A DNA stretch of 64,000 nucleotides from Helianthus annuus (taxonomy: Eukaryota; Streptophyta; Magnoliopsida; Asterales; Asteraceae): NCBI RefSeq assembly GCF_002127325.2, contig NC_035448.2, positions 61,119,751 through 61,183,750 on the forward strand, given 5' to 3'. The first letter of the stretch is position 1. Each line of letters starts with the position of its first letter. Made by a program: the position numbers and the translations under genes. Positions 10,973 to 21,403 of the stretch are shown here, piece after piece. Under the pieces are notes generated by a model. The model was given only the letters and a program-made list of their open reading frames with translations, did not search any database and had not been told where the DNA came from.

Positions 10973-12348
10973 AGAAATATGTGTTGCCTCGAACAGAATT
11001 GCAAGTTATCAAACAGATATCAGAATTCACGGATCAGGAACGAGTGATGTATAAAGCCGAGAAGATGATGATCAGTTTGTTGCAGCAAGCAATCAAGGAA
11101 GATATATTCATTCTGCTACAGCACGACAAAACTGCAAAGTCGATATGGGATGCTCTTAAAGTTAAATTTGAGGGAAGCGAGAACATGATAAAGAGTAAGA
11201 AAGCGCTGCTTAAGAAAAAGTTTGATCTATTCAGCAGCTTATCGGGAGAGGATACAAAGAAGCTGATTGAGAGATACTGTCACTTAGTGCGGTCATTGTC
11301 GATGTTGGGTGTTGATAAAGATCGTGAAGAGTGGGTGGATAAGCTTGCTGATGCGTTACCTCAGAAAGAATGGGGAACGTACTTGATGATTCTGAAAAAC
11401 ATGGGTGTTTATGATGGGTTAACGATTTCTCAGTTTATCGAAAAGATCAAGAGTCAGGATCTGGAACAGCAAAAGATCGCGAGGATGAATAGTCCGAGTG
11501 GTCAACAAGATGTGAAGATGTATTACAAAGGTAGTATTCCAGTCACTGAGTCTGAGAAAAGTCCAAAAATTCAAACCGCATTCAGTGCTGGGGATTCATC
11601 AGAAAAGGCTGATCAGGGTTCAAACAAGAGTAGTAGTGGATTTTCATCGTTTCCGAGTGTAAATCCTAAAGAGACAAATACAAGCTTTCAGTCTCAGGGA
11701 ACAAAGACTGGAAATGGATATGTGATTCAATGCAATATAGCTCTCAACCTTCCAGAAGGTCAAAGGTTCTCAGAAGATGAGAAGCAAAAGAAGAAGAAAG
11801 TTTGTGGTAAGAAACCGACTGTTAGCTATAACAAGTGTCCGCCTCCAATTTGGGATGGGTATTCTCCTAGGAAACCAAACGAGGAGCAACTTGAGAAAGC
11901 AGTCAATATAAAGCTAAAAACCAACACAACTGACGTTTTACCAGATAACATTGATGTCACGTTTACCTCGTTCGATACTGATCATGAGTCTAAGTTAATT
12001 AAAAAGGTGGTCGATCAGGTGTTGGATACGGATGAGGAGTCCGAGTCAAAATCTGAGTCTGGAGGGTCAAATTCGTCAGTCAACAGTCAAAATTCGTCGG
12101 TCAAACGGTCTTACAGTATAGAATTTTTGTTATCGAAAGCAAATTTGAATGATGAAACATTTGAAGTTGCATACACTTTAAATGATTCGGACAAATTATA
12201 CTATGACAAAGAATTTCCAATAAGAAGTGTTCGCTTTGACATGATCAAAAAGGTTTTCAAAATGACAGAAATCAATATTTCTGAAATAAAAGATTTAAAT
12301 CTTACTGAAAACCTAAAAAGTACACTTCAAGAGTTCAACAACGTCTAA
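10957..12348 (+). pseudogene. gag: Element A gag, main part (UBN2-like copia gag)
   Basis: 463 codons continuing gag after the frameshift. A copia-type UBN2 gag domain is visible (SLLQQAIKEDIFILLQHD, SIWDALKVKF, LLKKKFDLF, DKLADALPQKEWGTYLM, IEKIKSQDLEQQKI). A Ser-rich linker follows, then IALNLPEGQ. Relative to element B, the next roughly 370 residues, including the first zinc knuckle and a coiled coil, are absent; the frame goes straight to a Lys-rich stretch and the shared SYNKCPPP segment. The end contains FEVAYTLNDSDKLYYDKEFPIR, also shared. The frame stops at 12348 and coding resumes at once in another frame. Confidence 0.85.
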
Positions 12349-13187
12349 ACAAGAAAAAGGGTTACAATTCTGGTTCTGGTTTTCAAAAGAAACATAACCA
12401 AAATCGTAGCTACAAAAAGAAAGGATTAGGCTTTGTTCCACCAGAAAACTATAAAAATGATAAAAATTCTAAAACAAAAACAGAATTTGTGTCAGGTGGA
12501 AGCTCAGAAGATGAACAGAAGAAACCATTCTGGAGACAGTCAAATCAAGAGTTTCTTGCTGAAAGAAAGAAGAATGGAACTGAAGTGTTTTATCAAAGAG
12601 AGACTCGAACCTGTTACAAGTGCAATGAAGCTGGTCACATTGCATGGAATTGTTCGAAAAATGCAAAAACAAAACAGGGAGTTTCTCAGAAATTGAAAGA
12701 AAAAGTTGTCGATGTTGAACCACCAACCAATAGACTTAAAATTTTTGAAAATTCAAAATTTGAGGTTGGTGAGTGTTCGAAAAAGAATTTTTATAAAAAG
12801 AAAGAGAATGAAAACCAAATGTGGGTTGCTAAAAGGAATGATGTGAATGTCGGCGATGAATCTGGTTCCACAAAGCCAGAAGAGCCACAGGTTGAGGCGA
12901 AAATTTCAGTGAATGATGAGGAGTTTCCATCACTGAAATTTGAAGAAGTAAAAAAGAAAGTGGGAAAAACTGAGATTTCAAATCAGTTTTACAATGAGAA
13001 AAAAGATTTTGATGTCGAGAAAACATTCAACGGGAATGTTAAAAAGATATTTGGGAAAATGTTAAGTGGAAGGGCAAAGGGGGTTAAAGATTTTTATGCA
13101 ACTAAAAAGGCGACATATAACCCTACTGCTCAAGAGTTGAAATCCATCAAGTCTGAAAAGACTTGGATGGAAGTTTGTTTTCCATGA
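12349..13187 (+). pseudogene. gag: Element A gag, C-terminal part with zinc knuckle
   Basis: The frame continues without a stop from about 12349; the first ATG is at 12489 (MSGGSSEDEQKKP). It has one zinc knuckle CYKCNEAGHIAWNC (about 12610-12655), then acidic and Lys-rich sequence and the segment NDEEFPSLKFEEVKKKVGK, shared with element B. It ends KSEKTWMEVCFP. In complete Sireviruses pol would follow; here only noncoding sequence does. Gag would bind and package element RNA. Three frames are needed to read the whole protein, so this copy cannot make it in one piece. Confidence 0.85.
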
Positions 13188-13390
13188 TAGTCGAAGGACT
13201 ATGCCGGAGATCCCAAGTTTATATCGTGGATCAGGAATCGGCATCATTCTAGTGTTTGAAAAGTTTGTTTGAAAGATTTTGAATAATGTTTAAATGTTTA
13301 CAGGTGAAAGGACTACGCCGGAGCTTCCAGGTTGGTAATTGAGAAGCAGGAATCAGCATCTTTCTGAATAATTTGACAAGTGGTAAAGAG
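13188..13390 (+). repeat. Element A: two copies of an AGGACTAYGCCGGAG motif
   Basis: Two related units start at about 13193 and 13308, each with GAAGGACTATGCCGGAG or GAAAGGACTACGCCGGAG, then a GGAATC(G/A)GCATC segment. One similar unit is in element B at about 54440-54505 on the minus strand. They follow gag directly and have no visible coding frame. Confidence 0.7.
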
Positions 13391-13640
13391 GTTTCTGTAG
13401 ATGTTTCATTCCTACAGTAAAACCTACAAGTGGTATTTTTTGATCTACAAGTGGTATTTGTGATTATACTTTGAAGAATTTACATTTACAAGTGGTACAG
13501 TGATTCTGAACTGCAAATGATAAATCAGGGACATTAAGTTGTACTTGATTTATTGTTCATATGAGATTGATAAACAAGATGATGAACCATATCCCCATGT
13601 TTCACAAGTGATAAACTTAAAAGTGGTAAACACAAACTCA
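13376..13640 (+). repeat. Array of LTR/PBS-junction-like motifs (CTACAAGTGGTAT) in element A
   Basis: ACAAGTGGTA occurs at about 13376, 13426, 13448 and 13488, with near variants at about 13604 and 13619. The copy at 13423-13436, CCTACAAGTGGTAT, is identical to the 14 bases across the LTR-PBS junction at 9112-9125. Element B has the same array in its own 3' noncoding region. Confidence 0.85.
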
Positions 13641-13713
13641 TTTTCCGGAAAAATCATTTCGATTAAAACAAACTTAAGTGTTTTGAGATCTAAATGAGAA
13701 AATGGTTTGTTGA

Positions 13714-15272
13714 AAGGGGGAGTTCAGATTGTTTATGCCTAGTGAATGGCGATTTGATGTGATTCGATGTCAGTTGTCAAGTTTCTGTACAGTTTGTTTT
13801 ACTTTTCATGTTTCTAGTGGGTCAAGAGTCTAGAAGTTTTCAAATTTTCTTTGAAATGTGTTTGCATTTTAGGGGGGGTAGGGAAATTTCTGAAAATCCA
13901 AAAACATTTGAAAATTTGAAAAAGCCAAAAACATGATAAAATTCAAAAATGAGTTTCGTTGTGAAAAGAGGAAATGATAGTACGTCAGTAGGCTGTCACA
14001 ACATGCTAAAGAAATGTAAAGATAAAATGTGATAAACAATCTCACTGAGGATATGCCAGTAGGTTTTTACACATTTAGTAAATTGTGACGAGATATAAAC
14101 TAAATTTCAAACTTGCTTGTTCTGTGGGTTAACACAAACTTGGATATATAGGTAACCCCTGAAATCTTGTTTGAAAGGTCCCTTATCTGAGATATTAGGT
14201 CTTTATGCTCAGTGATATATGGGGTATTATCCCGGGACTTCTGCTGTATGGAAGTACTGACCTAGTCCCCGGATAATGCTTTCCGCAAAAGCTTGAAACA
14301 TAGCTTCGCCCTCAGCATGCTGATGAAACAATAAAATTGATAGTCGCTGCTGTTGAAATAAAAAGATCCTCTAAAGGGGACACACCAAAAGTCGAGCCGC
14401 CATCTCTCTGCTGAACGGAAGTTCTGACCTGAGCTCTCACGGTTTCGCATTTAACCCCTGAACAGATATCATCTGTGTATACTCACCTGTAAGACTGAAT
14501 ATTGGGATCTGGATACGGGAGTATATTCAAGTAGTGGGACACACGGATAAGTTTAAGTTTTTAAGACATTAATATCGTATCTCGGATCAGTTGAAATTTG
14601 TGTGAAAATTTAAGTGGACAAACATACTGACAATCTAGGTGAATTGTTTAGAACTTAAAATGAAATGAAGCTTAGCGGTGTTAGTGACATGTCTCATAAA
14701 CTGATATGATTCTCTTACACGAACTCACAAAAATATTGTCTGTAAATATTTTCTTTACTGCATTACAGGTTTCTTTATTTCAAAATCCAAAAAGATTTTC
14801 AGTGTGTTTTAGCATAAATTTTTGAAAAAGTCAAAAAGATTTTCGACAACTGATGTTGAATAGCTGATTTTCAAAATTCCGAGTGCTAAACATGATGAGT
14901 AATATTTGAGGGGGAGTATTTGTGTGAAATTAAATGTTTTCATAATCTAACCTTTCAAGTGGTTCATCAAAATTTATATTCGTTTTGAAGGAGAGTCTGA
15001 ATTGGTGCAAGGTTATATGTTTGAAATATATATGTGAAAGAAATTTACTTTGAGGTAGAGCTTTTGCAGGATAAGATGAGAAGCTGTTAGATGGACAGCC
15101 AGACAACGATCCTGAAGATGTTACTGAAGAACAAAGGAATACCAGTAAATCGAGAGGGGGAGTCTGAAGATAGAGAGAAAGAAAAGCCTAGAGACTAATC
15201 AAGACTGTAGATGTGAAGACACAGCATTGTTGTGACTCGATAGTCGACTCCATCAACATCTGAGGGGGAGTC
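13714..15272 (+). other. Multiple polypurine tracts of element A
   Basis: GGGGGAG-type tracts occur at about 13718, 13872 (GGGGGGGTAGGG), 14908, 15158 and finally 15263-15272, next to the 3' LTR at 15273. The last one would prime plus-strand DNA. Several tracts upstream of the 3' LTR are a known Sirevirus feature. Confidence 0.75.
14106..14770 (+). other. Conserved noncoding 3' block of element A with hairpin
   Basis: About 650 bases are closely similar to 53107-53768 (minus) of element B; by eye clearly above 80 percent identical. A 14-bp stem (14226-14239 with 14264-14277; ATTATCCCGGGACT and AGTCCCCGGATAAT, one internal mismatch) closes a loop with the element CTGCTGTATGGAAGTACTGA. A second copy of that element (GGAAGTTCTGACCT) is at 14408-14430. 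Other conserved words are AAGATCCTCTAAAGGGGACA and TATACTCACCTGTAAGACTG. No sense-strand ORF is credible. Confidence 0.85.
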
Positions 15273-15723
15273 TGTTGGTGCACTATATCTGTTGATTTCG
15301 TCTTAGATCGAGTCTTTCATTGTAATGTATAGATTAGGGCGCGTTTTACGAGAAAACTGGAGAGTTTATGTGTTTTAGAGAGGAGGTCCGCTTATACGGA
15401 CATAGGAGATCCTCTTTTGTGTCAGGTCCGCTTATACGGACATGGGAGGTCCGCTTATTCGTCAGGTCCGCTTATACGGACATGTCCGTATAAGGGAACC
15501 TACCTGGACTATATATACCACAAAAGAGGACCTCATTTGTAACTTTTCGGATTCCATACCGAGGTGCTGCCGGTGTGAGAATTGAATGTAAACATTGTCA
15601 AATCAATCAACAAAGAGATTTAAGAGAATATCTAGCTGTTTCTACATCAGGTACTTGTTTTCCGCACCTGTATCTGATCAAACTCCTCTGATTGACTCGT
15701 TCGGGTCAGAATCCGATCCTACA
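15273..15723 (+). repeat. Element A 3' LTR
   Basis: 451 bp, differing from the 5' LTR at three positions by my count (one near the start, two before GGATTCCATACC). Followed by the TSD aacat. Confidence 0.95.
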
Positions 15724-15728
15724 AACAT

Positions 15729-16376
15729 TAGTAATAGAATAAGAACAAGAGAATGCTGAATTACATTGATAATCAGCAAGATAGGAAGGAGGTTTTGATT
15801 GTCTTGTAAATCGTCTGAGATCCACAGATGGAGTAGGATCAGAATCAGGGACAGGCAAATCAGCCATGTGATTCTCGGAATGAGAAGAAGTGGGATAAGA
15901 AACGGGATCAAAGAAATCAATTGGAACATTGAAGGAAGGAAATAGAACAGAAGATTTTTTTATCAGGGATAGAAGGAAATAAGGACTCAAAAAACATGAC
16001 ATCTCTTGACACAAAAATTTCATTTGTTTGAAGATTGTACAGCGTATATCCCTTTTTTCCGGATACCCAACAAACAAACAAACAAGGAACAGCTCTTGGA
16101 TCAAATTTAGGTCTTCCTTGTTTAAGAGTTGAAGCATAACAAAGACAACCAAAGGATTTTAGATGAGAATAAGATGGAGCCTTTCCAAACAAAACTTCAT
16201 GAGGAGATTTCCCTTGTAACAACTTTGTTGGGAACAAGTTGATAAGATAGGTGGCAGTCAAAACAGTTTCTCCCTAGAATTTGATTGGCAACTTTGACTG
16301 AAAAAGAAGAGCTCTAGATGTTTCTAAAAGATGTTTATGCTTCCTCTCCACTATGCCATTTTGTTAGGGAATTGCC
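15729..16376 (-). pseudogene. pol: copia1 integrase C-terminal half and integrase-RT linker
   Basis: Minus-strand frames give TATYLINLFPTKLLQGKSPHEVLFGKAP and then LKSFGCLCYAST, the usual copia integrase C-terminal part. Next come PRAVPCLFV, GYTLYNLQTNEIFVSRDVMFFE and a linker ending near SYLADYQC. The sequence needs at least two frames (15917-16261 and 15706-16152 overlap), so frameshifts are present. The linker is broken off at 15728 by element A and continues at 8661. Confidence 0.87.
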
Positions 16377-17044
16377 ACACAACTTGTTTGATGCATAATA
16401 CCTTTGGAAAGAAGAAACTGAGCATGATTTGCAGCAGTGCCTAGTTCAAAAGCATTATATGTCCTTATGCATTTTACCTTTGTTTTGAAATTGTGTCCCA
16501 TCAGAAATTGAATTAACTTTTGTTCTTCATCTCTTTTCATCATTTCCATATGAGCACCACAAGAACAAGGTGAAACAGAAGATAAGGAACTAATTTCATC
16601 CCAAATACTCTTGATTTTAGTGAAATATGATGCTATATTACTGCTTCCTTGAGAAATTTCACAAAGAGTTTTCTGTAATTGATAGTGTTTTGCACCATTA
16701 GACTGACCATACCGTTCATTCAATTCTTTCCACAATTGATCAGCAGTTTGAACATACACAACACTATCACTTATGTCTCTAGATAAAGTGTTAATGATCC
16801 AAGAAATTACCATATCATTGCAGCGATTCCATAGGCTAGGGTTTGCACTTCTTGTAACAGAACCATCAACGAATCCGAGCTTGTTCTTGGCTGATAAAGC
16901 AATTGTCATTGCTCTCTTCCAGGATCCGAATCCAGTTCCATCAAATTGCTTGGCAACGAGAATCATACCAGGATGATCTGAGGGATGAAGATACAGCGGA
17001 TTTGAAGGATCAATTGGAGAAGATTGACCTTGAATGTCTGACAT
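16364..17044 (-). pseudogene. gag: copia1 gag fused by deletion to integrase core
   Basis: A 226-codon frame starting [12 protein letters not shown]. Residues 1 to about 185 are a copia gag domain ([74 protein letters not shown]). Without a break it then reads [20 protein letters not shown], an integrase-core segment in which the expected Asp is Tyr. The gag end, zinc knuckle, protease and first half of integrase are therefore deleted. A stop after HQTSCVAIP ends the frame at 16364, while integrase carries on beyond it. Confidence 0.86.
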
Positions 17045-17175
17045 GATTCAAGAACAGAATTGAAGAAACGAGAGAAGAAATTGATGAAAAGAAATGAACG
17101 AAAAGAGATTGACAAAGACGAATGAAACAAAGAAAGGAATCAAAGATCAAATCGAGAGCAGATTCGAAGAACTCT

Positions 17176-17187
17176 GCTCTGATACCA
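17176..17187 (-). other. copia1 primer binding site
   Basis: TGGTATCAGAGC on the minus strand, directly at the LTR end. Confidence 0.9.
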
Positions 17188-17395
17188 TGTAATTTTGAAT
17201 GAAATGATTTGGGGAAAAGTTGTTATCTCATTAACTGTGTGAGTATTTAAACTATTTACAATCTTTTAAAACCACTGCTCTAAACAACTGCCTAACAACT
17301 ATCTATACAACTGTCTAACAACTAACTAACTCTTTAACCGAATATTTACTAATTACTAACAGAATAAATAAGCTAAGTAGTTGAGTAAACTAACA
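17188..17395 (-). repeat. copia1 5' LTR (208 bp)
   Basis: On the minus strand it starts TGTTAGTTTACTC at 17395 and ends CAAAATTACA at 17188, next to the PBS. The short length is usual for copia. The outer end is set from the TG...CA rule only, because its partner is outside the window. Confidence 0.75.
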
Positions 17396-17459
17396 TGTTC
17401 ACTTTTAACTTTCCATGAAAATCTCTCTATTGTTCACAACTTATCACCAGTCTCAAGTG

Positions 17460-17625
17460 GTCTTTTAGCAGTAACTCACATTTCATTATAAACTTTTATT
17501 AGCAATTTTCTACTCTTAACAGTAGTAACCAACAAGTGCAATTATTGTTTTTTTTAGCAGTAACTCACATTTCAGTGTGAACTTTTATTAGCACTTTTCA
17601 ACTCTAAAAGTAGTAACCAACAAGT
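17460..17625 (+). repeat. Tandem duplication of about 88 bp
   Basis: Two copies start with AGCAGTAACTCACATTTCA at about 17467 and 17555 and end with AGTAGTAACCAACAAGT. They differ at several bases. No gene was seen at 17396-17790. Confidence 0.85.
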
Positions 17626-17929
17626 CTAAATATTAGCACCAATTAAGCTAGGTTACAAGATCTTAGACTTAAGGTAAACACTACAAATTAGAGGATTACC
17701 AGTGACGGAAAGATTTGTCACTTATAAGTCGGACAAGATTACAACCGTCTTTAACTGATTGGTCAAATTTCGTGGGATACCCGTATTGGGTTAACGATGA
17801 ATGTTAGGCTACTCGGTGTGGGAGGAAGGAGGCAAGTCCTTGAAGCATGTCCGTCTACCTCAGTGCCACGTCAACATCCAAGGAGGATGCCCCTCCAAGG
17901 ATGGACCAGGAGGAATGGAGGATGGGCCT

Positions 17930-18080
17930 ATATATATGTGTGTGTGTGTGTGAAGGGGGAGGCCCGCCCTCAGCGACTTGTGGAGGAAGAGCAGGAAGAC
18001 CCTGCGGCTGTGGAAATGGTGTAAGGGGCGGTGCCAACTGGCCTAGGACCCCCCCCCCACACACACACACACACACCCAC
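17930..18080. repeat. TG and AC microsatellites facing each other
   Basis: A TATATATG(TG)n run at about 17931-17952 and a C10(AC)n run at about 18049-18077 are complementary, with about 95 bases of GC-rich sequence between. The region is more GC-rich than its surroundings. No ORF with recognisable content was seen. Confidence 0.7.
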
Positions 18081-18109
18081 CGAGTAGCCTTAAAGAGTCA
18101 CCTCACTTA

Positions 18110-19015
18110 GAGCTCCAAGGTATCTTTCACTGATATATCGCTGTGGTCTCTTATCGAAATCTTACCATATAATTCTGTTGGCAATAAAGGGTGATTGTAA
18201 GGGGTTGTCTAGTGTCCTGCTACATTATGTAATGTTGGACTTTTTGATGATGGAATAATATTCTGTTGGCAATGACTAATGGATCAACGACTGGCAATAG
18301 AATATTTATTTTCCTTTTATTTTTGTTCCGTTTGATTAAAATCTTCTTTTTTTATTATTTGGTAAGGTCAATATTTTTTTCTTTTACTTTTACCTTTTGT
18401 TTTGTTTAATTATAATCGTCGATTTATTATTTGGTAGGCTGAATGTTGTGACTGTTATCCGCACAAACTGTTACAAATGGGTTTTTTGCGATTTTAGGAC
18501 TTTTCTGACGGTAAATAATAAAATTTCCACCGTGAAAAGGTATATTTTTGCCAAGTCATCCCAATTATCATCCAAAGTGCATTTAAATCAATTTGTTTGT
18601 CTTGCCTTTAAGGATGTATTCAGTTTTAATTTGCCATCAAGCTGCAATATCGAACGCGTAGATACAAAGCTCGGTTCCATTATGCAGGCTCTTTACCACT
18701 TGTTACGGAAATAAAAGTAAAATGTAGTGCAATTGATCAAGCAAATTACAGCAACCAGAAAGATAACCAGAACCAACAAATGAGCAAGAATACAACAAAC
18801 TTCTGATAGTGTGTGTATATATAGTGTGTTTAAAGGTAAAGACGTCTTCGTGGGAAAACTGGAGAGATTTTCACATTCTAGACAAGTTGTAATCGTTTTT
18901 GTCTTTTATGTTTCGTTTCTTGTTTTTGTTGTTGTTTTCTTTTCCTAGTTTCTTGCTGCCTCTTTATATTTATATATAAAGTGAGTTGCCGTAAAAAAAA
19001 AAAAAAAAAAAAAGA
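18110..19015 (+). other. No gene seen; poly-A ending tail at 18990-19013
   Basis: AT-rich DNA. An open frame at 18397-18714 has no recognisable domain and is ignored. The end (18890-19013), T-rich, then TTGCTGCCTCTTTATATTTA, TATATAAAG, TGAGTTGCCGT and about 21 A, looks like the 3' end of a 5'-truncated LINE. No target duplication was found, so this is a weak call. Confidence 0.35.
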
Positions 19016-19113
19016 ATTAGCAAGCTATAAGAAACGTCAGCTTCTTGATGGCTGGAAATAACCTCCTTAAATAGTTGAAGAAAATCTTAGAAAATATATT
19101 TATTATATATGTA

Positions 19114-19620
19114 GTGTTGAGTTCAAATGAGAAGAAATTTTTTGTAAGAAGAAAAAAGAACAAATTTCAACCAATAAGAATGTTTTATTTTACTTCATTT
19201 AATATAAGTATTTAATGTTACTATAAGGGTACATTGGTAAATCTACATAGATCATTAATTTGTAGTCTTCCTCTTTAATAGCTAATACATTAAATTTTTT
19301 GTAACTTATCTTCAAAATATATATTTAAAAAAAAAATAATAATAATTTAAAGTGTAGGATAAATTAGAAGTTGAGTAGGATAAATTACGAGTTGTGTAAG
19401 ATAAATTTCAACGTGTAGGATGAATTTCGAAATATGTAGGACAACTTTTTGATGTGTGTAGGCAAAAAAAGTTAGCGTGGAGGATAATAGTCTTTATGAC
19501 TAATTAATTAGTCAAAAATGATAATAAATGAGATAAGTGAAAAACTATTTAATGTTTTACAAAATTACCATTTGTTCTTTTTCTTCTCAATTAATTTTTC
19601 TTCTCAAATGAACCTTCCCC
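19114..19620. mobile_element. MITE, 507 bp, with 10-bp TSD
   Basis: Inverted ends GTTCAAATGAGAAGAAA (left) and the complement of GGGGAAGGTTCATTTGAGAAG (right). Both sides carry tatatatgta (19104-19113, 19621-19630). The middle (about 19350-19470) has five degenerate copies of GTGTAGGATAAATT. The 10-bp target site suggests a Mutator-like origin, though an AT-rich duplication is weaker proof. Confidence 0.75.
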
Positions 19621-19673
19621 TATATATGTATATAGAAAACTATTTACCTTAAAATAAGATGATAATTATCTTT

Positions 19674-19984
19674 GGGGTTGTTTGACAACATCTGAATGGT
19701 TAACTGTTAAACCAGTAAGAGGTCTGAACCATTAAGCGTTGAACCAGAGGTCTGAACCATTAAGAGTCTTTATAATGCTTAACTGTTCATAGGCAAATGT
19801 CTGACCAATTCAAATTAGAGATCTTAACCATTCAAACTTTGTATAATGGTTAACCATTCAGAGGCAAATGTTTGAACCATTCAGACATCTGTTCGTGAAA
19901 CAAACAGTTTGAACCATTAAGTACTGAAGCAGTAAGAGGTTTGAACCATTAAAAGACTCATTAAGATGTAAACAAACAACCCCT
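19674..19984. mobile_element. hAT-like MITE, 311 bp
   Basis: Ends are inverted: GGGGTTGTTTG at 19674 and CAAACAACCCC at 19974-19984. The body has many copies of GAACCATTAAG or its variants in both orientations. No clear 8-bp TSD was found. Confidence 0.65.
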
Positions 19985-20289
19985 TATATAATATGATTAA
20001 ATACTTTTTATCTAAGAATTAGCGTATTGTGATTTAAAACTTAACATTATTTTAAGTTTTACATGCTAATAAGCTAACCTATAGACTATAAAATAATTTA
20101 ACCTAAATCCCTTTTAAATCTTCAAATCATAGAATTATAATTACACAAAAAGGGCAAAAAACAAACCTTAGTAATGTGAACGCATTCGCCGTTATTTCTT
20201 GGGTTCTAAAACAAAGCTAGTCTTCAGATTAGTGTGTACTTTAGAAATTAAAATATGTTAATCGAAGAACCAACAATTCTATTTATTTA

Positions 20290-20525
20290 TTTTAAATTTT
20301 AAATAGGTGTATAGGTTTAATCTTGAATAGGTGTATAGGTTTAATCTTGAAAATAATATATCCTAACATGCTTTAAGTTTATAATTAATTAATTTGAGGA
20401 AACATATAGAAAAATGTTCACATAAAAATATTTAAATTAGAAGACCTAATTTTACTACGATATTTCATGTAAATCAAAGTTGAATTTTACTACGATATTT
20501 CATGTAAATCAAAGTTGAATAAATG
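20290..20525 (+). repeat. Two short tandem duplications
   Basis: A 25-bp unit (AATAGGTGTATAGGTTTAAT then CTTGA) is repeated twice at about 20302-20351, and a 34-bp unit (TTTTACTACGATATTTCATG then TAAATCAAAGTTGAA) twice at about 20450-20519. Nothing else was recognised in 19985-21050. Confidence 0.85.
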
Positions 20526-21062
20526 CTAGTTAATAGTTAATATTTTCTGACTCACAATGTCACATAGGTATACATAAAATTACATTTTTCTTGTAGTTAC
20601 TAATACTAATGATGTTCAGGACCCAACAATATGTCCACCCTACCCTTTAGAGGCCCCACTTACAGGTCTCATGTTTCACAGGCGATGTCAAGAAATTCAG
20701 ACCAAACTTCTAAACCAACATAACATGTGAACCAAATCATTTGAACCGGTCGGGTAAACAATTTACAAACATCACATAAAAATTAAAAAAAAATAAAAAT
20801 AAAAAAAATAAAAATAAAAAAAAACCATTACATGTACACCCGAGCCCTTAGCAACTGTCCCAATTTCAAGAATTTCATATGCTTTTTAGGAAAAAAAGAT
20901 CTTAATCAAAGTGCTTTAAATTTGTCATCAAACAAAATATTAGTCCACAATGCAATGTGCAATATCAACTCTGGCTAGAGCTTATAACAATACACTTTGT
21001 TAAATTCAATTTGAGCGGAAATTAGATCATTGATTGTTTCATCACCAAAATCTCCTCCACAT

Positions 21063-21403
21063 AAAACCGCCACTCACCCACATCCCAGGCTCATCACGTG
21101 GGTGAGATGATGGCCCCTCGATGACATGGTCGCTTACGTGACCGTTCATCACCAAGTGATGGACCACCTCCACACCCATCAATCTTACCATTAGATATAG
21201 CAATGAGTTGCCTCATAACGACTAGTAATGACGAGTTGTACCCATAACCATCCTGACAAACTGACATCTTTAGTTGGCATGACATAAGGCTGATGGGTGT
21301 GAAGACGGTTCATTACAAATGATAGACCCTCACGTAAGCGGTCACGTCATCGGAGGTCATCACCCCACCTAAGTGATGAGCATGTGGTGTGGGTTATAAG
21401 CCT
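21063..21403. mobile_element. Foldback, MITE-like inverted repeat
   Basis: Arms of about 110 bp are imperfect complements: TCATCACGTGGGTGAGATGA, GGTCGCTTACGTGACC and CACACCCATCA on the left have partners CACGTAAGCGGTCACGTCAT, TCATCACCCCACCTAAGTGA and TGATGGGTGTGAAG on the right. About 110 bp lies between. The ends and target site are not certain. Confidence 0.65.

Larger units (their letters stand above)
8667..15723 (+). mobile_element. Element A: non-autonomous, gag-only Sirevirus-like LTR retrotransposon
   Basis: Two 451-bp LTRs (8667-9117, 15273-15723) are flanked by the 5-bp TSD aacat (8662-8666 and 15724-15728). The LTRs begin TGTTGGTGC and end GATCCTACA. I counted three differences between them, so the insertion is recent. 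A tRNA-Met PBS follows the first LTR and a polypurine tract GAGGGGGAGTC precedes the second. The internal 6.2 kb encodes only gag pieces (10775-13187); no protease, integrase, RT or RNase H was seen. Several GGGGGAG tracts and palindromic motifs upstream of the TATA box fit Sireviruses. The TR-GAG class of gag-only elements is the nearest known description. Confidence 0.92.
7278..17395 (-). mobile_element. copia1: decayed Ty1/copia element, interrupted by element A
   Basis: Minus-strand order from the right: LTR (17188-17395), PBS (17176-17187), gag joined to integrase, element A (8667-15723), reverse transcriptase, and part of RNase H up to 7278, where gypsy1 begins. The rest lies beyond the left edge. 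Integrase before RT is the copia order. Stops, a frameshift in the RT active-site box and a gag-to-integrase deletion show it is dead. It is the oldest layer of this block because the other two elements lie inside it. Confidence 0.9.

Noticed and set aside
18397..18714. 105-codon plus-strand frame
   Set aside because: No domain, AT-rich, no supporting context.
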